A stretch of DNA of 64,000 nucleotides from DATDAH01 sp963792205. Lineage in GTDB: Bacteria; Actinomycetota; Acidimicrobiia; Acidimicrobiales; DATDAH01. Both the position numbers and the translations under genes were made by a program. The DNA lies in NCBI GenBank assembly GCA_963792205.1, contig CAWBVI010000004.1, positions 558,001-622,000 of the forward strand, written 5' to 3'. Shown piece by piece: positions 37,283 to 45,467 of the stretch (its first letter is position 1; each line of letters begins with the position of its first letter). The notes under the pieces are model-generated. The model saw only the letters and a program-made list of their open reading frames with translations, searched no databases and was not told where the DNA came from.

Positions 37283-38541
37283 GGCGCGGTCCCCGCGGTG
37301 AGCAGGCCGTCGAGGAGGGTGCCGAGGTCCTGGTCCTGTGCCGTCTGCGGCGAGCCCAGCAGGCCGAAGAGCCGGTCGACCAGGCGCTGCGCGGCGCGGG
37401 CCTGGGCGTTGAGGGCGGCAGGTGAGGGCGCGCCGCTCTCCGCCGACGGCGAGGCCTCGTAGAAGCCCGAGCAGTCGAAGTCGCTCTGCAGCCCGAGGAG
37501 GGCGTCGCGCAGGGCACCGAACTCCGGCGGGGCCTCGGCCAGGCTCGAGCAGATGAACGCTTCGACGTCGTCGAGGTACAGCAGGTTCTTGAAGTAGGCG
37601 AAGCCCTCACCGTTGGGGAGGCGCTCCTGGGAGAGGCCGCCGCCGAAGGCCTGGACGTACTGGCCCAGCCCCTCGATGAGGTCGGTGAGGTGGTGCTCGT
37701 TGGCGGTGAGCAGGCGGACGACGCTGTCACCCTGCTCGAGGTAGGTGTCGATGTCCGGCCGGGTGCCCTCCAGGAGGTCGGCCAGGTCCTCGGCGAACGG
37801 GCGCAGGCTGGCCAGCACCCTCTCGTAGGCGTCGCGATTGGCGTTGAACTCGCTCATCGCCACCTCGCCGTTGGCGGCGATCGCGTTCAGGTCGGGGCCG
37901 ACGTCGCGGATGGCGTCCTGGAACGCGGACCACGAGTCGAGAGCCCGGAGCTGGGGCTCGATGGTGTCGGCGCCGACGGCCGTCGCCTCGGCCCCGCTCT
38001 CGAGGGCCCGGGCGACGTCCTCGCCGGTGCCCCGGGCACTCTCGCTCATCGAGGTCACCAGCTGGGCGAGCTCCTGCTCGTCGAGGGCGTCGAAGAGGTC
38101 GTCGGAGCCCTCGAAGAAGTCCTCCACCTCGGTGGCGGCCTCCGCCTGCGCGATCTGGTCGCCGTCCTCGAGGTAGGGGCCACCGTCGCCACCAGGGAAG
38201 GTGAGATCCACGAACTTCTCGCCGAAGATCGTCTTGGGCCGCACCACGAACCGCGCGTCGTCGGGGACCTCGAAGTCCGGCTCCATGGCCAGGGTGACCC
38301 GGGCCTGGCGGTCGACCAGCTCGATGCTGCTCACCTCACCGACGTCGACGCCGCGGTAGGTGACGTCGCTGCCGGGCGCCAGGCCCTGGCCGGCCCGGGG
38401 GAAGTCGCCGACCAGCTCGTACTGCGAGTCGTAGCCGCCGTACGCGAAAGTGACCCCCACATAGGTGGCGGCGAACAGCGCGCAGGCGATGCCGAGGCCG
38501 ACGAGGCCCCGGACCGGCGTGGGGGGTGGTTCCCGGCGCAC
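37279..38541 (-). CDS. mceA: MCE-family protein (MceA-like)
   Basis: 420 residues. A GTG start two bases after the permease stop, membrane helix (LVGLGIACALFAATYVGVTF), MCE domain (YELVGDFPRAGQGLAPGSDV, then TYRGVDVGEVSSIEL and IFGEKFVDLTF), helical domain and a hydrophobic, alanine-rich end. First MCE subunit of the operon. The helical domain carries a run of acidic residues (VEDFFEGSDDLFDALDEQEL). Substrate class (sterol, fatty acid or other lipid) cannot be read from sequence; nearby steroid-type genes favour a sterol. Confidence 0.9.
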   Translation of the reverse strand: MRREPPPTPVRGLVGLGIACALFAATYVGVTFAYGGYDSQYELVGDFPRAGQGLAPGSDVTYRGVDVGEVSSIELVDRQARVTLAMEPDFEVPDDARFVVRPKTIFGEKFVDLTFPGGDGGPYLEDGDQIAQAEAATEVEDFFEGSDDLFDALDEQELAQLVTSMSESARGTGEDVARALESGAEATAVGADTIEPQLRALDSWSAFQDAIRDVGPDLNAIAANGEVAMSEFNANRDAYERVLASLRPFAEDLADLLEGTRPDIDTYLEQGDSVVRLLTANEHHLTDLIEGLGQYVQAFGGGLSQERLPNGEGFAYFKNLLYLDDVEAFICSSLAEAPPEFGALRDALLGLQSDFDCSGFYEASPSAESGAPSPAALNAQARAAQRLVDRLFGLLGSPQTAQDQDLGTLLDGLLTAGTAP

Positions 38542-38543
38542 GC

Positions 38544-39389
38544 CTACCCCACGATCCTCGCCGTGTCCTGACCGCCCCAGAAGAACAGCGACAGGACGAG
38601 GTTCAGCGTGACGACGGCGATGATCGACACCCGGATGGCCCGGCCCGCGGCCTGACCCACGCCGGCCGGCCCGCCCGTGGCGTAGAAGCCGTAGTAGCAG
38701 TGGATCAGGGTCACGACCAAGGCGAAGAGCAACGCTTTGGCGAACGAGTAGACGATGTCGATCGCCGGGAGGAACAGGTTGAAGTAGTGGCGGTACTGCC
38801 CCGATCCCAGGCCGAAGAAGTCGGTGACGATCAGCTCGGTGGCCAGGTAGCTCGAGAACAGCGCCGCGAGGTAGAGCGGGACCATCGTGATCACCGACGC
38901 CCACACCCGGGTGGCCACGAGGTACTGGAAGCTGTCGACGCCCATGACCTCGAGGGCGTCGATCTCCTCGGAGATGCGCATGGCCCCGAGCTGCGCCGTG
39001 AAGCCGGCGCCCACCTGGGCGGCGAGGGCCACCCCGGCGATGAGGGGTGTGATCTCCCGGGTGTTGGCCACCGACGAGATCACCCCGGTGAAGGCCTCGG
39101 CGCCGATCTGCTCGAGCCCCTTGAAGCCCTGGAGCCCGACCTCGGTGCCGGTGAAGAAGCTCATGGCGAAGATGACGAAGAACATCCCGCCGCCGACCAC
39201 GAGGGCGCCGGCACCGATCGTGATGTCGCTCACCAGGTTGACGATCTCGCGCCGGTACTTCAGGCCCTGGGGCATGTTGCGCACGATCCGGGCGTAGAAG
39301 GCGAAGTGGTCGTACACCTGCGCCCACGGGCGGGCGGCGGCGTCGACCGGCGCGGTCCAGTCGTAGCGGGAGAGCTTGGGGGCGGCCAT
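38544..39389 (-). CDS. yrbEB: MlaE/YrbE-family ABC permease (second)
   Basis: 281 residues with five or six membrane helices. The MlaE signature region EEIDALEVMGVDSFQYLVAT interacts with the ATPase. Other features: ALAAQVGAGFTAQLGAMRIS and a final helix SIIAVVTLNLVLSLFFWGG. Paired YrbE permeases form the membrane core for Mce systems. The ATG overlaps the first permease by one base (TGATG). Confidence 0.93.
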   Translation of the reverse strand: MAAPKLSRYDWTAPVDAAARPWAQVYDHFAFYARIVRNMPQGLKYRREIVNLVSDITIGAGALVVGGGMFFVIFAMSFFTGTEVGLQGFKGLEQIGAEAFTGVISSVANTREITPLIAGVALAAQVGAGFTAQLGAMRISEEIDALEVMGVDSFQYLVATRVWASVITMVPLYLAALFSSYLATELIVTDFFGLGSGQYRHYFNLFLPAIDIVYSFAKALLFALVVTLIHCYYGFYATGGPAGVGQAAGRAIRVSIIAVVTLNLVLSLFFWGGQDTARIVG

Positions 39390-40186
39390 CAGAACTTCTG
39401 GGGGACGAAGTTGAAGTACACGAGGGTCAACACGAAGTTGACGAAGAAGAGGAGGACGAAGGTGATGACCACGGCCTGGTTCACCGCGTCGCCCACGCCC
39501 TTGGGCCCGCCCTTGGCGTAGAGGCCCTTGTAACAGGCCACCGTGCCGGCGATGAACCCGAAGGCGGCGGCCTTGATCAGGGCCATCCAGAGGTCCCACG
39601 GCTGGGAGAGCTCGTCGAAGCTGGCGAAGAAGCTGGACGAGGAGACGCCCTGGATCTGGACGCCGAAGAACCAGCCCCCGGCGATGCCCGCGGCCGAGAC
39701 CACGGCGTCGAGGAGGATGGCGAGGACCGTGGCGGCGAGGATGCGCGGCATCACGAGGCGCTGGATCGGGTCCACGCCCATGACCTCCATGGCCGAGATC
39801 TCGTCCCGGATGCGGCGGGCGCCGAGGTCGGCACACATCGCCGAACCGCCGGCGCCGGCGATCATGAGGGCCGTGGCGATGGGGGCCTGCTCCCGGACCA
39901 CGGCCAGCACCAGGGCGGAGCCGAGGTGGGCCTCGGCCCCGAGCTGCTTGATGAGGGCACCGACCTGGAGCGAGATGACCATCCCGAACGGGATGGAGAT
40001 CAGGATCACGGGCAGCGTGGTCACCTTGGCCAGGAACCAGAGCTGGTCGAGGAACTCGGCCAGCGGCCACGGCCGGCTGATGACCTTGCGGCTGGCCTCG
40101 AGGCCGACCGCGGTCATGTTCCCGGTCTCGCGGACCAGGCCCGCGGCCTTGCCCACCAGCGGAACAGTTGATGCCGTCGTCGTCAT
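39389..40186 (-). CDS. yrbEA: MlaE/YrbE-family ABC permease (first)
   Basis: 265 residues, five or six membrane helices. Signature block RIRDEISAMEVMGVDPIQRL and the preceding AGAGGSAMCADLGAR are diagnostic. It ends VLLFFVNFVLTLVYFNFVPQ. It heads the permease-MCE part of the operon, four bases after the ATPase stop. Confidence 0.93.
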   Translation of the reverse strand: MTTTASTVPLVGKAAGLVRETGNMTAVGLEASRKVISRPWPLAEFLDQLWFLAKVTTLPVILISIPFGMVISLQVGALIKQLGAEAHLGSALVLAVVREQAPIATALMIAGAGGSAMCADLGARRIRDEISAMEVMGVDPIQRLVMPRILAATVLAILLDAVVSAAGIAGGWFFGVQIQGVSSSSFFASFDELSQPWDLWMALIKAAAFGFIAGTVACYKGLYAKGGPKGVGDAVNQAVVITFVLLFFVNFVLTLVYFNFVPQKF

Positions 40187-40190
40187 CGGA

Positions 40191-41087
40191 CTAGACGGGG
40201 AGGAACTCGCCGTCGCGTTCGAGGCGGACCTGCGCCCGCTCCACCAGCTCCCGCTCGACCTCGGTCTCCTCGGTGGCCAGCTCGTCCATGCCGATGGGCC
40301 CGAAGGCCCGCCCGCGGAGGAACTGGTTGATGATCGGGTCCTCGCTGGAGCGCATGTCCTCCTTGGGCGCGAACTTGACCAGGTGGCTCTGGTAGAGGAC
40401 GCCGATGTAGTCGGCCGTGCGCAGGGCGGACGGGATGTTGTGGGTGATGATGAAGAACGTCGCCCCGGTCTGCTCCTGGGTCATGTCCACCAGCTCGTCC
40501 AGGTACGACACCCGGACCGGGTCGAGGCCGGAGTCGGGCTCGTCGAAGAGGACGATCTCGGGGTCCATGGCCAGCGCCCGGGCGAGGCCGGCGCGCTTCT
40601 TCATGCCGCCGGAGACCTCGCCGGGGAACTTCTTCATGTGGTCGAGGAGGCCCACGAGGCTCGACTTCTCGAGCACGATCTCGCGGATCTCCTTCTCGCT
40701 CTTCTTGGTGTGCTCGCGCAGCGGGAAGGCCATGTTGTCGAACAGGTTCAGCGAACCGAAGAGGGCGCCGTCCTGGAACAGGACGCCGAGCTTGCGCCGG
40801 ACCCGCATGAGGTCCCGGTCGCGCATCGTGGTGATCTCCTCACCATCGATCCAGACCTCGCCCTGGTCGGGCTTGAGCAGTCCGATGATGTGCTTGAGGA
40901 GCACCGACTTGCCCGTCCCCGACGGGCCCATGATCGCGCTGATCTTGCCCCGGGGGATGTCGAAGGTCATGTCCTCCAGCACCGTGTGGGCGCCGAAGGA
41001 CTTGGTGAGCCCCTTGATGGAGATGATGGCGTCCGACTCGGCCGGGGCCGTCGGGGGACGCTCGGGGAGCTGGGTTGCCGTCCGCAT
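40191..41087 (-). CDS. mceG: Mce-system ABC ATPase (MceG/MlaF-like)
   Basis: 298 residues. Walker A GPSGTGKS (54-61), Q-loop in GVLFQDGALFGSLNLFDNMA, signature VSGGMKKRAGLARALAMDP, Walker B IVLFDEPDSGLDP and H-loop ITHN. The extended signature KKRAGLARA is typical of MlaF/MceG ATPases. It powers the YrbE permeases. In mycobacteria MceG is encoded away from mce operons; here it is the first operon gene. ATG 41087 gives a short non-conserved leader; an in-frame upstream extension is not conserved-looking. Confidence 0.92.
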   Translation of the reverse strand: MRTATQLPERPPTAPAESDAIISIKGLTKSFGAHTVLEDMTFDIPRGKISAIMGPSGTGKSVLLKHIIGLLKPDQGEVWIDGEEITTMRDRDLMRVRRKLGVLFQDGALFGSLNLFDNMAFPLREHTKKSEKEIREIVLEKSSLVGLLDHMKKFPGEVSGGMKKRAGLARALAMDPEIVLFDEPDSGLDPVRVSYLDELVDMTQEQTGATFFIITHNIPSALRTADYIGVLYQSHLVKFAPKEDMRSSEDPIINQFLRGRAFGPIGMDELATEETEVERELVERAQVRLERDGEFLPV

Positions 41088-41102
41088 GCTGTCCAAGACC
41101 GG

Positions 41103-41122
41103 GTGACGGCCGTCACGTGACG
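41103..41122. promoter_or_regulatory. CRP/GlxR-like palindrome, mce-proximal copy
   Basis: GTGACGGCCGTCAC (41103-41116) is a perfect 14-bp palindrome with the GTGA-N6-TCAC core of CRP-family sites; a second GTGAC follows so that CGTCACGTGACG (41111-41122) is also perfect. It is 15 bases upstream of mceG. Confidence 0.5.
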
Positions 41123-41163
41123 CGGCTCTGAACAGGGAGGAGCGGGCCGGAGACCTCGATCCG

Positions 41164-41197
41164 TGGTCGAGGGTGGACTGGACCGTTGGTCGAGGGT
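41164..41197. repeat. Two direct repeats in the mce upstream region
   Basis: TGGTCGAGGGT occurs at 41164-41174 and 41187-41197, 23 bases apart (about two helical turns), between the two GTGAC palindromes. Helical phasing suggests a second regulator, but this is inference. Confidence 0.35.
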
Positions 41198-41217
41198 TGC
41201 CGGCCGAAATCGGCACC

Positions 41218-41231
41218 GTGACCGGCGTCAC
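41218..41231. promoter_or_regulatory. CRP/GlxR-like palindrome, distal copy
   Basis: GTGACCGGCGTCAC has the same GTGA-N6-TCAC core as the copy at 41103. It lies 30 bases upstream of the divergent secreted-protein gene, so the pair may serve both directions. Confidence 0.5.
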
Positions 41232-41260
41232 GGGGCCTTCCCCCGCCGGTCTCAACCCCC

Positions 41261-42808
41261 ATGCGTTCGAGACGGCACCGCCCCAGCCGCCGGCTCAGCC
41301 ACCGCGCCATGCGGCTGGCGGTCGTCGGCGCAACCCTCGGCCTGGTCGGCGCGCTGACCCTCGTCGGGGCCACCCTCGGCAACGACGACGAGGCGCCCTT
41401 CGAGAGCGTGGCCGACCGTCCGGCGCTGCCGCTCGGTTCGCCCACACCCGGCTACGCGGGCGCAGAGGAGTCGGCCCTCGACCTGGCCACGCAGTTCGAC
41501 GCCGTCGAGATCGCCCCCGGCCAGCCCTGCCCCGACGAGGACCTCCAGGTGTCCTGGGACGACCCGGGCACCGACTACGAGACCGGCGCCCACTACGCCC
41601 CCGTCGGCCCGCGACCCTCGGGCAACGAGTCCGCCAACGGCATCGTGTCCTGCCAGGGCTCGACCTACGACTACGCCGGCTTCAGCATCGACTGGGACGC
41701 CGGACGCTGGTCGGCCGACCTCGCCCCCGACTTCGGCCACGAGGAGCCACCGGCCGCCGACCACGACGATGCCGACGACCCGGATGACCCCGTCGACCCG
41801 GACGCCCCCGTCGACCCGGATGACCCCGTCGGCTCCGGCGTCCCCGCGCCGTCCGGCCCCACCGACCTGGTCGACCGCCTCGGCGACACCCTCGACGAGG
41901 TCGGCGGGCTCAACGGGCTCGAGCTGCCCGAGGTCTGGCAGGGCCTGTTCGACGACTTCCCGATCGAGGACCTTCCCCCCTACGACCCGCAGACCACCTG
42001 CTCCCCCCGGCCCAAGGCCGGCACCTATGGCTTCTCGACGCTCGTGCTCGACGCCTTCGACTCGACGGGCACCTCGGGCATCGGTCGCGGCTGTGACGTC
42101 GGCGGGCGCAGCGAGCACAAGGAAGGGCGGGCGTGGGACTGGTCCGCCCTGGTCACCGACGCAGACGACGCCGCCGCCGCCAGCCAGGTCATCGGCTGGC
42201 TGCTCGCCTCCGACGAGCACGGCAACGAGTACGCCATGGCCCGCCGCCTCGGCCTGATGTACGTCATCTACAACCACTCGATCTGGCGGGCCTACGCCCC
42301 GGAGGCCGGCTGGGTCGGCTACACGGGGCCGAACCCCCACACCGACCACGTCCACTTCAGCTTCAGCCGGGCCGGCGGCGCGGGCGACACCAGCTTCTGG
42401 CAGGTCGCCGAGCTGCCGGACGTCAGTGCCCTCGACTTCGGGCCCTACGCCCTCCTGCCCGACGCGGGCGGCGTCTCCCGGACCCCGGATCAGCCCGCCG
42501 TCATCAACGCCCCGACTCGACCCCGCCCCCATCGCCCCAACCTGCCCTCCCGCCCGGGTGGGCCGCTGGTGCCCGGCGGCGGGGGCGGCGGTGGTGGCGG
42601 CGGCGGTACGCCGGCCCCCGCCCCCGTGGTGCCTCCCGTGATCCCGCCTCCTCCCCGTCCCTCCCTGCCCGTCCCCGTCCCGACTCTCCCCTCCCTTCCG
42701 ACGGGTGGGGGCGGGGGCGGCGGGGGCGGCGGCCTGCCGAACTGCCCGCCGGGCACGCCGGTGCTGCCGCTGCCCGTGGACTGCCTCCTACCCGGGCGCT
42801 CGAGGTGA
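41261..42808 (+). CDS. Secreted ARB_07466-like (D,D-peptidase-fold) protein with glycine/proline-rich tail
   Basis: 515 residues. Signal/anchor helix MRLAVVGATLGLVGALTLVG after a basic start (ATG 41261; ATG 41309 is an alternative). Then an extracellular region, a DPDDPV/DPDAPV repeat, and a domain with SEHKEGRAWDWSALVTDADD and TGPNPHTDHVHFSFSRAGG. The HxxGRAxDW and HxDHxHFS pairs are the metal-binding signatures of peptidases of the ARB_07466/M15-like group, which act on peptidoglycan peptides. A proline tract with two polyglycine runs ends the protein. It is the first gene of a coupled three-gene operon. Confidence 0.8.
   Translation: MRSRRHRPSRRLSHRAMRLAVVGATLGLVGALTLVGATLGNDDEAPFESVADRPALPLGSPTPGYAGAEESALDLATQFDAVEIAPGQPCPDEDLQVSWDDPGTDYETGAHYAPVGPRPSGNESANGIVSCQGSTYDYAGFSIDWDAGRWSADLAPDFGHEEPPAADHDDADDPDDPVDPDAPVDPDDPVGSGVPAPSGPTDLVDRLGDTLDEVGGLNGLELPEVWQGLFDDFPIEDLPPYDPQTTCSPRPKAGTYGFSTLVLDAFDSTGTSGIGRGCDVGGRSEHKEGRAWDWSALVTDADDAAAASQVIGWLLASDEHGNEYAMARRLGLMYVIYNHSIWRAYAPEAGWVGYTGPNPHTDHVHFSFSRAGGAGDTSFWQVAELPDVSALDFGPYALLPDAGGVSRTPDQPAVINAPTRPRPHRPNLPSRPGGPLVPGGGGGGGGGGGTPAPAPVVPPVIPPPPRPSLPVPVPTLPSLPTGGGGGGGGGGLPNCPPGTPVLPLPVDCLLPGRSR
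41777..41830 (+). repeat. Three tandem 18-base repeats in coding sequence
   Basis: Encodes DPDDPV, DPDAPV, DPDDPV in the secreted peptidase-like protein, forming an acidic, proline-spaced linker. Confidence 0.8.
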
Positions 42809-43593
42809 GCATCACGGCACCCCCTCCGGCCTCCTCAGGCGCTGACCCCGCCGACCGCCGATCGGCGTGGTATGCCGCCAGCCACCGGCGCCTCGGCCTG
42901 ACCGAAGCCGCCTGGTACGACCCGGCGGTCGAGCAGGTGCTCGACGCCCTCGACCGCGACGAGGCGATCGAGGATGCGGTCGCCGAGCTCGGCACCGCCC
43001 GGGGGCAGGCCGGCTTCGACCTGCGGGAGATCGTGCTCGACCTGGACGCCTTGGCCGAGGTCCTCCCCCGCACCGAGGTCGACCACCTCGGTGGTGGCGG
43101 CACGATCTCCGCCCTCAGCGCCTGGGCGGACGCCTTCATCGACCGGGCCCACCCCCCGGCGTGCGTGGACGCCCTGACCGGCCTCGTCACCCCGGCCTAC
43201 CTCCGGGTCCGCTTGGGCGAGCTCCACCGGGAGTGCGCCGAGCGGGGCATCCTGCCCACCGCCGCCTACGCCATCGTGGTCATCGGGCCCGGTCGGGCCC
43301 CGCCCACCCCCCTCGCCCGCCTCACCCACCGGCTCCGGGCGGCCCGTTGCGTGCGCGACTGGTTCCCGGGTGGCGAGACCGCGTGCCACCTCGACGCCGA
43401 CCGCCTCGCCATCCTCGCCCCCGTCGACGACCGCCTCGGCCCTCGCACCCGAGGGCTGGCCGAGGACCTGGCCGACGACGGTGTGGACGCCCGCTCGCGC
43501 ATCGAACCGCTGGCCGAGCGCCTCGCCGACAGCCACCGCCGCCTCGACGCGCTGTTGACGGTGAGGGATGCCGATCGTCAAGAAGGGGTATGA
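42805..43593 (+). CDS. Degenerate GGDEF-like protein
   Basis: 262 residues with no strong family match by eye. The middle, CVDALTGLVTPAYLRVRLGE, looks like the D-x-LTGL-x-(N/T)xxY-xxRL opening of GGDEF diguanylate cyclase domains. Further on, PGGETACHLDADRLAILAPV occupies the place where active enzymes have a GGDEF loop, but the catalytic signature is missing. An N-terminal helical region precedes it. No membrane segment. It overlaps the peptidase-like gene (GTGA) and the sigma-factor gene (ATGA), so it is coupled to both. Possibly a non-catalytic signalling partner; this is inference. Confidence 0.5.
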   Translation: MSITAPPPASSGADPADRRSAWYAASHRRLGLTEAAWYDPAVEQVLDALDRDEAIEDAVAELGTARGQAGFDLREIVLDLDALAEVLPRTEVDHLGGGGTISALSAWADAFIDRAHPPACVDALTGLVTPAYLRVRLGELHRECAERGILPTAAYAIVVIGPGRAPPTPLARLTHRLRAARCVRDWFPGGETACHLDADRLAILAPVDDRLGPRTRGLAEDLADDGVDARSRIEPLAERLADSHRRLDALLTVRDADRQEGV

Positions 43594-45401
43594 AAGACGT
43601 CACCACCGTGCCACCATGGAGAACGGCGGGTTCCAGGGACGGCACGGCACCGGTGGGCGACCACCAGGAGGCAGTGACCAACGACATGGCGACGACCATC
43701 CGGCCACGAGGCCGGAACCGGCGCGTCGGGGCTGCGGAGCTCTCGGACGCGGAGCTCCTCGAGCGCGTCCGCGCGGGCGACGAGCGTGCCTACGGCGAGC
43801 TCTACGTGCGCCACGAGTCGTCGGCCGCCTCGCTCGCCCGCTACCTGACGCACTCCCGCCATGAGGCCGACGACGTCGTGGCCGACGCGTTCGCCCGGGT
43901 GCTGCGGGCCATCCGGGGCGGGGCGGGCCCGACCGAAGCCTTCCGGCCCTACCTGCTGACCGCGGTCCGGCGAACGGTCTGGCGGCGGTCCGAGGAGGCG
44001 GCCCACGCGGGGCGTCTGGCGTCGAGCGAGGACGAGGCCGAAGTCCTCGATATTCGCCTGGCCGTCGACGCCGAGGACCACAGCGACGAGGCCATCGTCC
44101 TCCAGGCCTTCCAGGGCATGCCCGAGCGCTGGCAGCTGGTGCTCTGGCACACCGAGATCGAGGGTCAGCCACCGGCCGAGGTCGCTCCCCTGCTCGGGCT
44201 GTCGGCCAACGCCACGGCCGCGCTCGCCGTGCGCGCCCGCGAGGGGCTGCGCCAGGCGTACCTGCAGGCCCACCTCCAGGCCCGTCCGGCCGACGCCTGC
44301 CGGTTCAGTGTGGAGCACCTCGGGGCGTTCGTCCGGGAGGGGCTCGGCAAGCGGGACAAGGCCAAGGTCGAGGAGCACATCTCGGACTGCACCGAGTGCC
44401 AGGAGCTCCAGTCCGACCTCGGGTCGCTCAACAAGGCCCTGCGGGGCGTCGTCGGTCCCGCGGTGGTCGGCGCCGGCGCCGCCGGATGGCTCCGCGACCG
44501 GGCCCGCGACGCGGCCGGGGCCTCCGAGGCCGTCGAACACGCCCGGGGCGTCGCCCACCGCGTTCGCTTCCCGCACGCCGCGGGGGTGGCCGGGGTGGCC
44601 GCGGTCGGCCTCGTCGCCCTCGGCCTGTCGAGCGACATCGCCCGCCCGCCGGAGCCGGTTCCGGTCGCGGCCCCAGCCGACGTCGTGCCCATCGCCCTCG
44701 CCGGGCGGTCCATGGTCGATGGGGCCCTGTTCGGGACCCCGGCAGTCCCGACCCCCGGCGTGACCTCGGCCGGGTGCGAAGGCGGGGCCATGCCGCTGTC
44801 GCTGCCGGCAGGTGCCCGGCCCGTCAGCGCCAGCTTCGTCCGTTCCCCCGGCGGCGCATCGGAGTCCGAGGTCGTGGACCCGTCGACCGCTTCGGGGCTC
44901 GAGCCGGTGCCCTCCGGCGACACCGTGCTGGTCGGCGAGGACGGGGCCTGCGTGGCCAACCTGATCACCCCGCTCGACCGCGCGCCGAGCGACACCGCGC
45001 TGTCGGTCACCTTCCTCGACCGCCTCGGCAACCTCCAGGTCCTCCTGGTGACCCAGATCGTGACGGTCGTCCAGGACGCGCTCGCGATCGTCACCGACCA
45101 GGTCGACGCCCTGAACGCGCAGCTGGCCGAGTACTTCCGGCTTCTGAGTGAAGCGGCCGCCGGGCTCACGCCGGGCGCCGGCGGGGGAACCGGAGTCGAC
45201 GGCACGGTGGACGGGCTCACGGGCAGCGGCGGCGTCGATGTCCCCGGCGTCCCGCCGGTCGACGTGCCCGACCTCCCCGCCCTGCCGCCGGTCGGTGGTG
45301 GCGGCGGCGTGGACGATGTCGTCGACGACGTCGGGGGCGTGGTCGACGACGTGGGTGGCCTGGTGGACGACGCCGTCTGCGGGCTCCTCGGCTGTCCCTG
45401 A
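43590..45401 (+). CDS. ECF sigma factor fused to zinc-binding anti-sigma and extracytoplasmic domains
   Basis: Up to 603 residues. Sigma-2 region: LSDAELLERVRAGDERAYGE, then ARYLTHSRHEADDVVADAFA. Sigma-4 region: MPERWQLVLWHTEIEGQPPA, EVAPLLGLSANATAALAVRA. A zf-HC2-like anti-sigma motif follows (HLGAFVREG, then HISDCTECQELQ), a membrane helix (AAGVAGVAAVGLVALGLSSD) and an exported domain ending in GGVDDVVDDVGGVVDD-type repeats. This is the layout of ECF53-like proteins, in which sigma and anti-sigma are one chain. Starts at 43590, 43674 or 43686 are possible; AGGAGG at 43666-43671 is poorly spaced for the latter two. Confidence 0.88.
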   Translation: MKDVTTVPPWRTAGSRDGTAPVGDHQEAVTNDMATTIRPRGRNRRVGAAELSDAELLERVRAGDERAYGELYVRHESSAASLARYLTHSRHEADDVVADAFARVLRAIRGGAGPTEAFRPYLLTAVRRTVWRRSEEAAHAGRLASSEDEAEVLDIRLAVDAEDHSDEAIVLQAFQGMPERWQLVLWHTEIEGQPPAEVAPLLGLSANATAALAVRAREGLRQAYLQAHLQARPADACRFSVEHLGAFVREGLGKRDKAKVEEHISDCTECQELQSDLGSLNKALRGVVGPAVVGAGAAGWLRDRARDAAGASEAVEHARGVAHRVRFPHAAGVAGVAAVGLVALGLSSDIARPPEPVPVAAPADVVPIALAGRSMVDGALFGTPAVPTPGVTSAGCEGGAMPLSLPAGARPVSASFVRSPGGASESEVVDPSTASGLEPVPSGDTVLVGEDGACVANLITPLDRAPSDTALSVTFLDRLGNLQVLLVTQIVTVVQDALAIVTDQVDALNAQLAEYFRLLSEAAAGLTPGAGGGTGVDGTVDGLTGSGGVDVPGVPPVDVPDLPALPPVGGGGGVDDVVDDVGGVVDDVGGLVDDAVCGLLGCP

Positions 45402-45467
45402 TCGAGCTCGGTCCCCGAGGCCCCGGCACTTGGCCGGACGAGGGGTCCTCCGCTAGAGAGACCAGCC

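Noticed and set aside
42575..42740. GGC/GGT-rich runs as a possible CRISPR or satellite array
   Set aside because: They are in-frame polyglycine codons of the secreted protein, without unit spacing.
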